Below, one piece after another: positions 51,170-59,187 of a DNA stretch of 64,000 nt. Numbering within the stretch: the stretch's first letter is position 1; the number at the start of each line of letters is the position of its first letter. The position numbers and the translations under genes are program-made. The stretch is from assembly GCF_007786235.1 (NCBI RefSeq), contig NZ_VNFK01000002.1, positions 62,001 to 126,000 on the forward strand, written 5' to 3'. The DNA comes from Paenarthrobacter nitroguajacolicus (GTDB lineage: Bacteria; Actinomycetota; Actinomycetes; Actinomycetales; Micrococcaceae). Below the pieces are notes generated by a model that made no database searches, was not told where the DNA came from, and worked only from the letters and a program-made list of their open reading frames with translations.

Positions 51170-52717
51170 CTAGTAGGACAGGGACGGGAAGGGGGATCCG
51201 GCTGCACGGGTGGGAACCCAAACCGCCTTGGTCTGCGTGTACTCGTCCAATACGCCGGGCCCGGAGGAGCGGCCGTGGCCGGAATCGCCGAAACCGCCAA
51301 AGGGAACGGCAACGTGGATGGTCTTGTACGAGTTGATCCAGAACGTCCCTGCCTTCACCTCACGGGCGATGTGGTGGGCCCGGGAAACGTCCGAGGTCCA
51401 CACAGCGCCGGCCAGTCCGAAGTTGGTGTTGTTGGCACGGGCAATTGCTTCGGCTTCCGTGTCAAAGGCGTCGGCACCGACTACTGGTCCGAAGACTTCA
51501 GTGGTCTCCAGGCGGTTTGCCGGTGTCACGCCATCCAACAGCGTCGGCATGACCCAGTGGCCGCCAGCCAGAGACGACCCGGCCAAGGACTCAGGCAACG
51601 TTCCGCCCGTGAGCCTGCGGCCGCCGTCGTTCATCCCGGCCTCAATCAGCGCAGTGACGGTCGCGAACTGTGGCGCGGTGATAATCGGCCCCACCTCGGT
51701 GGCGGCGTCCAGCGGATCCCCGACCCGGAGCCGGGCAGCACGTTCGGCCACCATTTCAATAAACCGGGCGTGAACGCTGCGTTCCACCAGCAGGCGCGAC
51801 CCTGCCACGCAGGATTGCCCGGCACCGGAGAAGATGGCGGAGATGGCGCCGTCGGCGGCGCGCTCGAGGTCGGCGTCGGCGAAGACGATGTTGGCACTCT
51901 TGCCGCCAAGCTCCAACAAGGCTGGAATTCCGGCTTCCGCAGCGGCTACGGCAACCCGTCGGCCCGTGGGGACGGAACCGATGAAGCTGACTTTGTTGAC
52001 CCGGCGATCGGACGTGAGGGTGGCTCCCACAGTCTGCCCGAGCCCCACGGCTACGTTGAAAACGCCGTCGGGGAGTCCGGCTTCGTGGGCCAGTTGGGCG
52101 AGACGGACGGTTGTGGCAGGTGTGAATTCGCTGGGCTTGATGATGACGGCGTTGCCGGCTGCGAGTGGCGCCGCCGAGTTCCAGCCGGCCGTGAACAGCG
52201 GGGCATTCCAAGGAGTAATCGCCACCACGACTCCCCACGGGACCCGCTCTGTGTACGTGTGCCACGGGCCCGGCACGGGAATGGTCTGGCCAGTGAGCTT
52301 GTCCGCCCAGCCTGCGTAATAGCCGAACATTTCGGCCACTTTGGATGCTTCAACGCGGGCATCACGGATGGGCTTTCCAGTGGTGGCCGATTCGAGGATC
52401 GCCAATTCCTCGGTGTGGGCTTCGACCACCCTGCTGACGTTACGGAGAATGGCAGCGCGGTCGAAGCCGTTCAGGGAGCCCCATGCTGCAGCGCCGCGAA
52501 CGGAGCTCTCCAGAATGGCGTCGGCACCTTCAGTGCCGGGATCGGCATACGTGGCAAAGGCTTCACCCGTGGCCGCAGACGTCAGAGTGACATTGCTGCC
52601 TGATCCAGGGAGCACCCTTCCGTCGACGAAAGCGCCCAGGCCCGTAGGAAAGGCTGCGCCCAGGACATCGCGGGCTGTCTTCGCGGAGGAGGCAGGAGGG
52701 GCTGTAGTGATGTTCAA
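51170..52717 (-). CDS. Aldehyde dehydrogenase
   Basis: The 515-residue NAD(P)-dependent enzyme starts at TTG 52717 (AAGGAC 8 nt upstream). Catalytic residues: Glu in LLELGGKSANIVFADADLER and Cys in GAGQSCVAGSRLLVE. The NAD-binding FIGSVPTGRRVA is present. The C-terminal NPFGLAG-type region reads TNFGLAGAVWTSD. It sits between the HIBADH-like oxidoreductase and the amidohydrolase in one operon, so it probably oxidises an aldehyde intermediate of the same pathway. Confidence 0.93.
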   Translation of the reverse strand: MNITTAPPASSAKTARDVLGAAFPTGLGAFVDGRVLPGSGSNVTLTSAATGEAFATYADPGTEGADAILESSVRGAAAWGSLNGFDRAAILRNVSRVVEAHTEELAILESATTGKPIRDARVEASKVAEMFGYYAGWADKLTGQTIPVPGPWHTYTERVPWGVVVAITPWNAPLFTAGWNSAAPLAAGNAVIIKPSEFTPATTVRLAQLAHEAGLPDGVFNVAVGLGQTVGATLTSDRRVNKVSFIGSVPTGRRVAVAAAEAGIPALLELGGKSANIVFADADLERAADGAISAIFSGAGQSCVAGSRLLVERSVHARFIEMVAERAARLRVGDPLDAATEVGPIITAPQFATVTALIEAGMNDGGRRLTGGTLPESLAGSSLAGGHWVMPTLLDGVTPANRLETTEVFGPVVGADAFDTEAEAIARANNTNFGLAGAVWTSDVSRAHHIAREVKAGTFWINSYKTIHVAVPFGGFGDSGHGRSSGPGVLDEYTQTKAVWVPTRAAGSPFPSLSY

Positions 52718-52742
52718 AATACTGTCCTTTTGTTACTGATGG

Positions 52743-53648
52743 CTACGCGACGTGCGTGGTTTTGGGGGCGCCGGCGGGAGTTACAGCGGGCGCAACTGTC
52801 CTGGCGATCTCGGTGAAATCTGCGGCCGGCCCAAGGGCAGCCAGTGCTTCCTGCCATTGTTCGGCCGCGGCTGCCAAAAGTTCGGGGTGCTCGCCGACCT
52901 GCCGTGCCATGTCGATGGCGAGGGCAGCATCCCGTGCCATCAGGCCGAGGGAAAAACCGGAGTCGTGGGTGCCGGACAAAACCCAGTTGGGGTACATCGC
53001 GGCGGAGACTTTGCTGCCTCCGGAGGCGTTGCTGATGCTGGCGGCAGCCACGGCCGGATCGATTCCATAGGCCTTCGCAACGCCGAGGGCTTCTCCCACG
53101 GAGACGAGGTTGGCGGCGGCAAGGACGTTGTTCAACAGTTTGACGACGTTTCCGCTGCCGGGTCCGCCGATGTGGGCGTACCTTCCGCCGGTGAGCGCGT
53201 CGAGGACGGTCTGTGCAGCCGCCACGGCGGTGTCTGTTGCTCCGACGAAGGCACTGAGTGTTCCGGTTGCTGCGCCGTCGCGCCCGCCGGAAACCGGCGC
53301 ATCCACGAACGCTGCGCCGTGGGAGTCCGCCAGGGTCGCCATGGACGTGCTGGTGCTTGGTTCGGAGGTGGTGGTGTCAATAATTGCGATGGTCCCGGGC
53401 GCTGAGAGGAGCACCGGTACGGTTGCCTCGACTATTTTGGCTGAGGGCAAGGACAGGACGACGTACGGGACGCCGGCGAGGTCGCGTAGTTCTGCCGTGG
53501 TGGAGATTCCAGCCCCGGCAGCGGCGTTGCGTGCAGCTTCCGAGGGGTCGAAGCCTGTGACGTCCCAGCCCGCACTGTGCAGGGTTGACGCCATCGCGCC
53601 TCCCATGGATCCGAGGCCGATGACGGCTATGCGGCGGTTGTTGCTCAT
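52743..53648 (-). CDS. NAD-binding beta-hydroxyacid dehydrogenase (HIBADH family)
   Basis: ATG 53648 (AGGAG upstream) starts a 301-residue protein with Rossmann loop IAVIGLGSMGGAMASTL, substrate motif DAPVSGGRDGAATGTL and the catalytic Lys region GSGNVVKLLNNVLAAANLVS. This is the 3-hydroxyisobutyrate/tartronate semialdehyde reductase type. It is the first structural gene after the RpiR regulator and the intergenic gap of 57 nt. Confidence 0.92.
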   Translation of the reverse strand: MSNNRRIAVIGLGSMGGAMASTLHSAGWDVTGFDPSEAARNAAAGAGISTTAELRDLAGVPYVVLSLPSAKIVEATVPVLLSAPGTIAIIDTTTSEPSTSTSMATLADSHGAAFVDAPVSGGRDGAATGTLSAFVGATDTAVAAAQTVLDALTGGRYAHIGGPGSGNVVKLLNNVLAAANLVSVGEALGVAKAYGIDPAVAAASISNASGGSKVSAAMYPNWVLSGTHDSGFSLGLMARDAALAIDMARQVGEHPELLAAAAEQWQEALAALGPAADFTEIARTVAPAVTPAGAPKTTHVA

Positions 53649-53705
53649 GAGTACTCCTAAGTGGGGATCTTGACGGAGGAAGACTGTGGTGGCCAACAGC
53701 CCGCG

Positions 53706-54596
53706 TCAGTCCAGGTAGATGTCCAGGTCTTTCCAGAGTTGCTGGGTTCGCCGGATGGCAGTTCGGCTGCGCTCCGGGTGGGCTGCTTCCATGCCGGCCA
53801 GCAGGCCGTAAACCATGGAATTGGCCGCGGTCACGGACTGGAAGAAGGAGATTCCTTCCGAGGCGACGATCAGCAGGTGGTCTGCGGCTGCAGCAAGGCG
53901 TCCACGGCGCATATCGCTGATGGCCACGACGGTGGCACCGGACTGCTTGGCGGCTTCTGCAGTGACGATGATCTGTTGGACTGACCGCCACATATTGACC
54001 ACCACCAGGACGTCACCGGGGCCGAGGCTGTTGGCTGCCGAGGCCAAGTGGACGCCGCCCCGGTTTTCGAGCGTGATGGGGTATCCCATGGTGGACCCTA
54101 AGTGCGCCATGACGCTTGCCGGTCCAGCGAAGGAGCCGATGCCAATGGTGGTGATGGACTGCGCTGAGGCGAGGGCGGCGATGGCGGCCTCGACGTCTTC
54201 GGCAGTGTTTGAGTCGAGGGTGAGCCGCAGGTTCTCGATGTCGTGAGTCAGTGCGTCGTGGAGCGGGCTGCGGTGCTCGCCGTGCTCGAGAAGGGTGTCT
54301 TCGGTGGAGATCATCACCAGGTACCGAGAGCGAAGCTCGCGCTGGAGGTCGGGCCAGCCGCGGTAGCCCAGGCGCTGGGCGGTACGGACAACGGTGGAAT
54401 TGTTGACGTCGGAGCGTTGGGCGATTTCTGCGATGTCCGCATATGAAGAAAGCTGCGGATTTCGGGCAATGACTTCCACAACCCTCGCCTGCGACTTGGA
54501 GAGCGCAACCTCGGGGAGCGCGTCTCCCAGCCACGCGTGGTCCACGGCTTCCCGCGCCATGGGTGCGGTGCCCGCCTCGTCTTGCTTGCTTGTCAC
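53706..54596 (-). CDS. MurR/RpiR-family transcriptional regulator
   Basis: The 296-residue regulator has an N-terminal HTH (SKSQARVVEVIARNPQLSSY, then DIAEIAQRSDVNNSTVVRTA) and a C-terminal SIS sugar-phosphate-like domain (SITTIGIGSFAGPASVMAHL; GPGDVLVVVNMWRS). I chose GTG 54596, which has AAGGAG 9 nt upstream, over longer frames. It heads the catabolic operon in the same direction. A bipartite palindrome at 54629-54670 just upstream is its probable site. The effector is probably a phosphorylated or acidic metabolite. Confidence 0.9.
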   Translation of the reverse strand: MTSKQDEAGTAPMAREAVDHAWLGDALPEVALSKSQARVVEVIARNPQLSSYADIAEIAQRSDVNNSTVVRTAQRLGYRGWPDLQRELRSRYLVMISTEDTLLEHGEHRSPLHDALTHDIENLRLTLDSNTAEDVEAAIAALASAQSITTIGIGSFAGPASVMAHLGSTMGYPITLENRGGVHLASAANSLGPGDVLVVVNMWRSVQQIIVTAEAAKQSGATVVAISDMRRGRLAAAADHLLIVASEGISFFQSVTAANSMVYGLLAGMEAAHPERSRTAIRRTQQLWKDLDIYLD

Positions 54597-54628
54597 GGTC
54601 TCAAACTCCTTGTAATGCACATCACTCG

Positions 54629-54670
54629 GCAAACTGGATTGCACTTAACATACTCTGCAATTTTGTTTGC
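54629..54670. promoter_or_regulatory. Bipartite inverted repeat, probable RpiR operator
   Basis: GCAAACTGGATTGCA (54629-54643) and TGCAATTTTGTTTGC (54656-54670) are inverted copies, 12 of 15 matching, around a 12-nt spacer. They sit 33-74 nt before the RpiR start, where its own promoter should be. Confidence 0.6.
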
Positions 54671-54744
54671 GGCTAGTGGTTTGCGTTACAGCCGTGTAAA
54701 CCTTCCGCCTGTACGCCGAAACGTCATGGCACCCCGTTAAACGA

Positions 54745-54783
54745 CAGGTGCCGGGAAACCCCTGTGGGGCTCCCCGGCACCTG
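54745..54783 (-). terminator. Terminator of the hydroxybenzoate monooxygenase gene
   Basis: CAGGTGCCGGG (54745-54755) pairs perfectly with CCCGGCACCTG (54773-54783). It begins 9 nt after the stop of the monooxygenase gene on the minus strand; a second inner GGGG/CCCC pairing strengthens it. Confidence 0.8.
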
Positions 54784-54791
54784 TTGGACGC

Positions 54792-56726
54792 CTAGGCTTG
54801 GTTGCTCACCAGGCCTTTATTCGCCCGCGCTGCTTCAATTCGCCGAGCGGAATGCAGAGGTGCGAAGAACGAGCCGAGTTCCGCCGTCGCCGTCAACGGC
54901 AGCACGTTGGCCACGTACTGGTCAGGGCGGACAACCACCACCACGCCGTCACGACTGAGGCCGCGCAGTTCGAAAATGTCGTTCGCCGGATCTGCGCCGA
55001 ATACCTTCTCCAGGTAGGTGAGCTTGAAGGGCCCGACGGTGGGTTTGAAGGCCGCCGGAACGGCGTTGATGTCCACGTTGGTGTGGTCCTGCTGGTAGAT
55101 CACCTTGACGTCGAACCAGGCATCCCTGTCAAGGTTCGACGGCGTTGCGGCCAGCGGGGAGTCCGGCGAGTTCGCTATCCACTCGGCCAAGTCCGCTACC
55201 GCGCCTGGGGCGCCGGCCTTCGCGGAGTCGGCGAAGACGTAGATACGCCATCGGCCGTCGGCTTTGGCATGGTGGCCCAGGTGCATCGGGTTGGTATCGC
55301 AGACACGGAGCACCGGCGCAGACTTGAAACGCTTTCCGATGGGGAAGCCCGTTGCGAGTCCCTGGTGCTGCGGCTCAGCGACCAGGACGGAAGGGGCGTA
55401 CTGCGTCATGAAGCCCGCGGGGAACTCGGCGGTGCTGGTGTAGAAGTTCTCCAGTTCCGTGGGGTCTTCAAACTCTTCGGGCTTCTTGGCCATAAGGGAG
55501 GACCATTGTTTGTCGAAGTCGATAAGGTTCTTCGCTACCACCTGGCGCTCCGCAGAGTACGTATCCAGCAGGCTTTCGGGGCTGCGGCCTTCAAGGACGT
55601 GTCCGAGCTTCCAGCCAATGTTAAAGCCGTCCTGCATGGAGACGTTCATTCCCTGGCCGGCCTTAGCACTGTGGGTGTGGCACGCGTCGCCGGTGATGAA
55701 CACCCGCGGGGTGCGGGTCCCGCGCTCCTCCGGCAGAACGTCGTCGAACCTGTCCGTGAGGCGGTGGCCGACCTCGTACACGCTGTGCCACGCCACGTTG
55801 CGGACGTCCAGGGTGTAGGGGTGGAGGATGTCGTTGGCCTTCTGGATGATCTGCTCAATGGTGGTTTTCCGGACGGCCCCGTGATCATCGGCCGCTACTT
55901 CGCCCAGGTCCACATACATGCGGAACAGGTGGCCGCCTTCGCGGGGAATCAGGAGGATACTGCCGCCGCTGCCGGATTGGATGGCGCATTTGGTGCGGAT
56001 GTCCGGGAAGTCGGTGACGGCCAGGACGTCCATAACGCCCCACGCGTGGTTGGCTTGGTCTCCGGCCAAGTGGCAGCCGATTGATTCACGGACCCTGCTC
56101 CGCGCACCGTCCGCGCCCACGACGTACTTGGCACGGATGGTGCGGGTATGACCTTCGTTTGGCCCGGACGTATGGAGCAGCGTTACCGTGACGGGATATT
56201 CGCCCGCACCCGTGACCTCAAGGCTGTGGAATTCGTAGCCGTAGTCAGGAGTCATGCGTGTGGGGGAGTTGGCCATGAATTCGGCGAAGTAGTCCAGCAC
56301 GCGAGCCTGGTTGACGATCAGGTGCGGGAACTCGCTGATGCCCGCGGGATCGTCAACAGCCCGGGCGGCGCGCACGATGCGGGAGTGGTCAGCGGGGTCC
56401 GGCTTCCAGAAGGCCATCTCGGTAATACGGTAGGCCTCTGCGGTGATGCGCTCGGCGAACCCGAAGGCCTGGAATGTCTCGACGCTGCGAGCCTGGATGC
56501 CGTCGGCTTGGCCAATAGCGAGCCTTCCGGGGCGACGCTCAATGATCCGGGTGGTGACGTCAGGGAACTGCGACAGCTGCGCCGCGGCCAGCATCCCAGC
56601 CGGACCACTGCCCACGATGAGGACGTCAACTTCGTCTGGAAGATCGGCTGGGCGGTCGATTCCGACGCCGGCCACCGGTTCGACTCGGGGGTCACCGGAT
56701 ACGTATCCGTGATGGTGGAACTGCAC
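54792..56726 (-). CDS. FAD-dependent monooxygenase, 3-hydroxybenzoate 4-monooxygenase-like
   Basis: The 644-residue group A flavin monooxygenase has the FAD loop VLIVGSGPAGMLAAAQL (35-51), the DG motif in YVVGADGARSRVRE and the GD motif in RVFITGDACHTHSAKAGQGM. The C-terminal thioredoxin-like domain (about 460-640) marks the phenol 2-monooxygenase/MobA type. Full-length similarity of pattern to MobA suggests 3-hydroxybenzoate to protocatechuate; another phenolic substrate is possible. The operator-like palindrome at 56771 lies 45 nt upstream. A terminator follows. No ring-cleavage genes are beside it. Confidence 0.85.
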   Translation of the reverse strand: MQFHHHGYVSGDPRVEPVAGVGIDRPADLPDEVDVLIVGSGPAGMLAAAQLSQFPDVTTRIIERRPGRLAIGQADGIQARSVETFQAFGFAERITAEAYRITEMAFWKPDPADHSRIVRAARAVDDPAGISEFPHLIVNQARVLDYFAEFMANSPTRMTPDYGYEFHSLEVTGAGEYPVTVTLLHTSGPNEGHTRTIRAKYVVGADGARSRVRESIGCHLAGDQANHAWGVMDVLAVTDFPDIRTKCAIQSGSGGSILLIPREGGHLFRMYVDLGEVAADDHGAVRKTTIEQIIQKANDILHPYTLDVRNVAWHSVYEVGHRLTDRFDDVLPEERGTRTPRVFITGDACHTHSAKAGQGMNVSMQDGFNIGWKLGHVLEGRSPESLLDTYSAERQVVAKNLIDFDKQWSSLMAKKPEEFEDPTELENFYTSTAEFPAGFMTQYAPSVLVAEPQHQGLATGFPIGKRFKSAPVLRVCDTNPMHLGHHAKADGRWRIYVFADSAKAGAPGAVADLAEWIANSPDSPLAATPSNLDRDAWFDVKVIYQQDHTNVDINAVPAAFKPTVGPFKLTYLEKVFGADPANDIFELRGLSRDGVVVVVRPDQYVANVLPLTATAELGSFFAPLHSARRIEAARANKGLVSNQA

Positions 56727-56770
56727 GGGCTTTCCTCACTTCTTTGTGGGCTGACAATCGCCAAGTTGTT

Positions 56771-56799
56771 CGATAATAGAACATGGTGTTCTATTATCG
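56771..56799. promoter_or_regulatory. Perfect 13-3-13 palindrome upstream of the monooxygenase gene
   Basis: CGATAATAGAACA and TGTTCTATTATCG flank TGG. The half sites, with the preceding GTT, also give GTTCGATAATAGAAC, close to known IclR-family aromatic-catabolism sites (PcaR/PobR-like GTTCGATAATCGCAC). It lies 45-73 nt before the monooxygenase start. Substrate-dependent control is likely. Confidence 0.65.
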
Positions 56800-56910
56800 C
56801 TCACACAATGGTAATCCTGCTCACATCGGTGTTCAAGTCTTGGCGCCCTGTTCCGACTGAATCGGGTTGGTTCCTTCGTAATGGACGGTCGGCGTGTCAG
56901 GATCGGGGGT

Positions 56911-57846
56911 ATGCCGCGACTGATGCTCCTGGACACCGCTTCGTTGTATTTCCGTGCTTTCTATGGCGTGCCGGATTCCATCCGTCGGCCGGACGGAACA
57001 CCGGTCAACGCCGTTCGCGGACTGATGGACATGATTGCCCGCCTCACCACCGACTACGAGGCAACGCACGTCGTCGCCTGCTGGGACAACGATTGGCGCC
57101 CGCAATGGCGGGTGGACCTGATCCCCAGTTACAAGTCACACCGGGTGGCCGAGATCGTGGCGGACGGACCCGACGTCGAGGTAGTCCCCGATCCGCTGGA
57201 GGCGCAGATTCCCATGATCCGACGCGTACTGGCTCTCGCTGGCATCGCGGTGGTGGGTGTTGATGAGCATGAAGCGGACGACGTCGTGGGTACCTACGCA
57301 ACCCAGGCCCGCATCCCCACCGATGTGGTGACAGGTGACCGCGACCTCTTCCAGCTCGTAAACGACGACCGTGACGTCAGGGTCATCTACACCGCCCGCG
57401 GCATGAAGAACCTGGAGGTACTCACCGAGGTTGCAGTGGTGGGGAAGTACCGCGTCCTTCCGCAACAGTATGCAGACTTTGCCACACTCCGAGGGGATGC
57501 TTCGGACGGTCTCCCCGGCGTGGCCGGGATCGGCGAGAAGACAGCAGCGTCCCTCCTCGGCGAGTACGGTTCGCTGGATGCCCTGCTGGAAGCGGCTGAA
57601 GACCCCGACGGCGGGTTGTCGGCTACCGTCCGAGCCAAACTTTCAGCGGCGGCGGATTACCTTAAGGTGGCGCCCGCCGTCGTCAACGTTGCGCGGGACC
57701 TGAAGGTCCCCACGCTCGAGGACGCGGGCGCCGAACTGCGTCCCGTCGCTGGCGAGGCGCGGGCGGAACTGGAGCAGCTGGCCGTCGACTGGAACTTGGG
57801 CGGATCGGTCAAGCGCCTCCTCGATGCCTTGGATCGTGTTCACTGA
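56911..57846 (+). CDS. 5'-3' exonuclease (Pol I-type FEN domain)
   Basis: The 311-residue flap endonuclease-like protein starts at ATG 56911 (AGGA about 8 nt upstream). It resembles the N-terminal domain of DNA polymerase I: LMLLDTASLYFRAFYG at the start, DEHEADDVVGTYA with metal-ligand acids, VVTGDRDLFQLV and the helix-hairpin-helix GLPGVAGIGEKTAASLL. The polymerase domain is not present, so it is the stand-alone form common in actinobacteria, used for Okazaki flap or repair processing. Confidence 0.93.
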   Translation: MPRLMLLDTASLYFRAFYGVPDSIRRPDGTPVNAVRGLMDMIARLTTDYEATHVVACWDNDWRPQWRVDLIPSYKSHRVAEIVADGPDVEVVPDPLEAQIPMIRRVLALAGIAVVGVDEHEADDVVGTYATQARIPTDVVTGDRDLFQLVNDDRDVRVIYTARGMKNLEVLTEVAVVGKYRVLPQQYADFATLRGDASDGLPGVAGIGEKTAASLLGEYGSLDALLEAAEDPDGGLSATVRAKLSAAADYLKVAPAVVNVARDLKVPTLEDAGAELRPVAGEARAELEQLAVDWNLGGSVKRLLDALDRVH

Positions 57847-58004
57847 AACAGCTCCATTTCACAGCCCCGCCCTTGCATTCACAGCACAATCAAAGGTTCG
57901 CAACAGCGTGGACTGGGGTGGCCCTCTCATGGTGATAAGAGGACGGCACCATCGACCGTCCCTCAGACACCAGCCGTACCTAACGGCTCATTGAGGAGAG
58001 GTAC

Positions 58005-58562
58005 ATGTCGAAAACCAAGAGAATTACGCTGGGCGTTGCAGCAGGAGCGCTGGCGTTGGGTGCAGGAATGGGCGTAACCAGTATGGCCACAGCGGCCACC
58101 ACCCCGTCGCCCAGCGCTACCTCGTCAGCAGATGCAACCACCCCTTCCGATCGCGGCGGCAAGCCAGGCGGCCACGGACATGGTCGTGACGGTGGCCAGA
58201 TTGCCACTGAGCTGGCCACCAAGCTCGGCGTTGACGAAGCCAAAGTGACCGAGGCGCTCAAGGCCTTCCGTGAGGCCAACAAGCCCACCACGCCGCCAAC
58301 CGGGGGCGCGGAGGGTACCAAGCCGGACCGTTCGGCGCAGGACGCAGCCCTCGCCAAGTCGCTGGCCGAAGCGCTCGGCGTTGACGAGGCCAAGGTGACG
58401 ACGGCCCTGGAGGAAATCCGTGCCGACAGCCAGGCCCTACGCGCTGCTGCGCTGAAGACGCGACTCGATAAGGCCGTCACGGACGGCAAGCTGACCCAAG
58501 CCGAAGCCGATGCTGTGACCAAGGCAGTTGAAGCGGGAGTCATCGGAGGAGGCGGCCGGTAG
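58005..58562 (+). CDS. Secreted protein with two short helical repeats
   Basis: ATG 58005 follows GAGGAGAGG. The 185-residue product has a signal peptide of about 30 residues (GVAAGALALGAGMGVTSMAT, with AXA cleavage near ATAA). Two related segments follow: TKLGVDEAKVTEALKAFREA and EALGVDEAKVTTALEEIRAD, separated by a Pro/Gly-rich linker. Then comes TDGKLTQAEADAVTKAVEAG, as seen in many secreted actinobacterial proteins. The function is unknown. A hairpin follows its stop. Confidence 0.8.
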   Translation: MSKTKRITLGVAAGALALGAGMGVTSMATAATTPSPSATSSADATTPSDRGGKPGGHGHGRDGGQIATELATKLGVDEAKVTEALKAFREANKPTTPPTGGAEGTKPDRSAQDAALAKSLAEALGVDEAKVTTALEEIRADSQALRAAALKTRLDKAVTDGKLTQAEADAVTKAVEAGVIGGGGR

Positions 58563-58591
58563 GGCGCCACCCACGGCCGTAACGGATGAAA

Positions 58592-58623
58592 AGGGATCCC
58601 CTGGGTACGCTCGGGGGATCCCT
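58592..58623 (+). terminator. Terminator of the secreted repeat protein gene
   Basis: AGGGATCCCC (58592-58601) pairs with GGGGATCCCT (58614-58623), 29 nt after the stop of the gene at 58005. A short T-containing tail follows (GTTCATC). Confidence 0.75.
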
Positions 58624-58736
58624 GTTCATCACTGCCGGAAACTTTTCCAGGGTGTTGTCGATTTGTCCTCGCACTGTTCGACCTATGGATGAGAAGGTCG
58701 AAAGGCGACCTTCCACAACACAGGAGATTGATCCAA

Positions 58737-59156
58737 ATGGCCAAGTACATGCTGATCATGCGGGCAGACGACGACTCATACGCCAAGTTCCAAGACATCG
58801 ACTTCAACGAGATCCTCGAAGCCATGGGAAAGTTCAACGACGAACTGATCCGCGCCGGCGTCCTCCTCGCAGCTGAAGGGCTGGACGACGCCAAAGATGG
58901 CGTGGTGGTCGACTTCACCGGCGAAACTCCCGTTGTCACTGACGGCCCCTACGGTGAAACAAAAGAACTGTTCGGCGGTTATTACATCCTGGATGTCGCG
59001 TCCCAGCAGGAAGCGATCGAATGGGCTAAGCGGGCACCGATGACCTCGGGAACCAAGACCGAGATCAGGCGCGTCACCAGCATCGACGAGTTCCCCCAGG
59101 ACAACGAATGGATCCAAAAGGAACGCGCGTGGCGCGAGCAGACCGGGCAACTCTAG
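58737..59156 (+). CDS. DGPF-domain (YciI-like) protein
   Basis: The 139-residue protein (ATG 58737, AGGAG upstream) has the YciI/DGPF pattern: KYMLIMRADDDSYAKFQDID, and VTDGPYGETKELFGGYYILD, where DGPY is the family signature. It precedes an ECF sigma factor with a long C-terminal extension by 31 nt. That is the standard context of the ECF42 group, in which DGPF proteins are the co-encoded targets. Confidence 0.92.
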   Translation: MAKYMLIMRADDDSYAKFQDIDFNEILEAMGKFNDELIRAGVLLAAEGLDDAKDGVVVDFTGETPVVTDGPYGETKELFGGYYILDVASQQEAIEWAKRAPMTSGTKTEIRRVTSIDEFPQDNEWIQKERAWREQTGQL

Positions 59157-59187
59157 GCCCACTGAACAGCCGTAGGCAGCAGCCGAA

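Noticed and set aside
54798..57263. Long plus-strand frames opposite the monooxygenase gene
   Set aside because: Antisense to a full-length flavin monooxygenase with all motifs; no ribosome sites.
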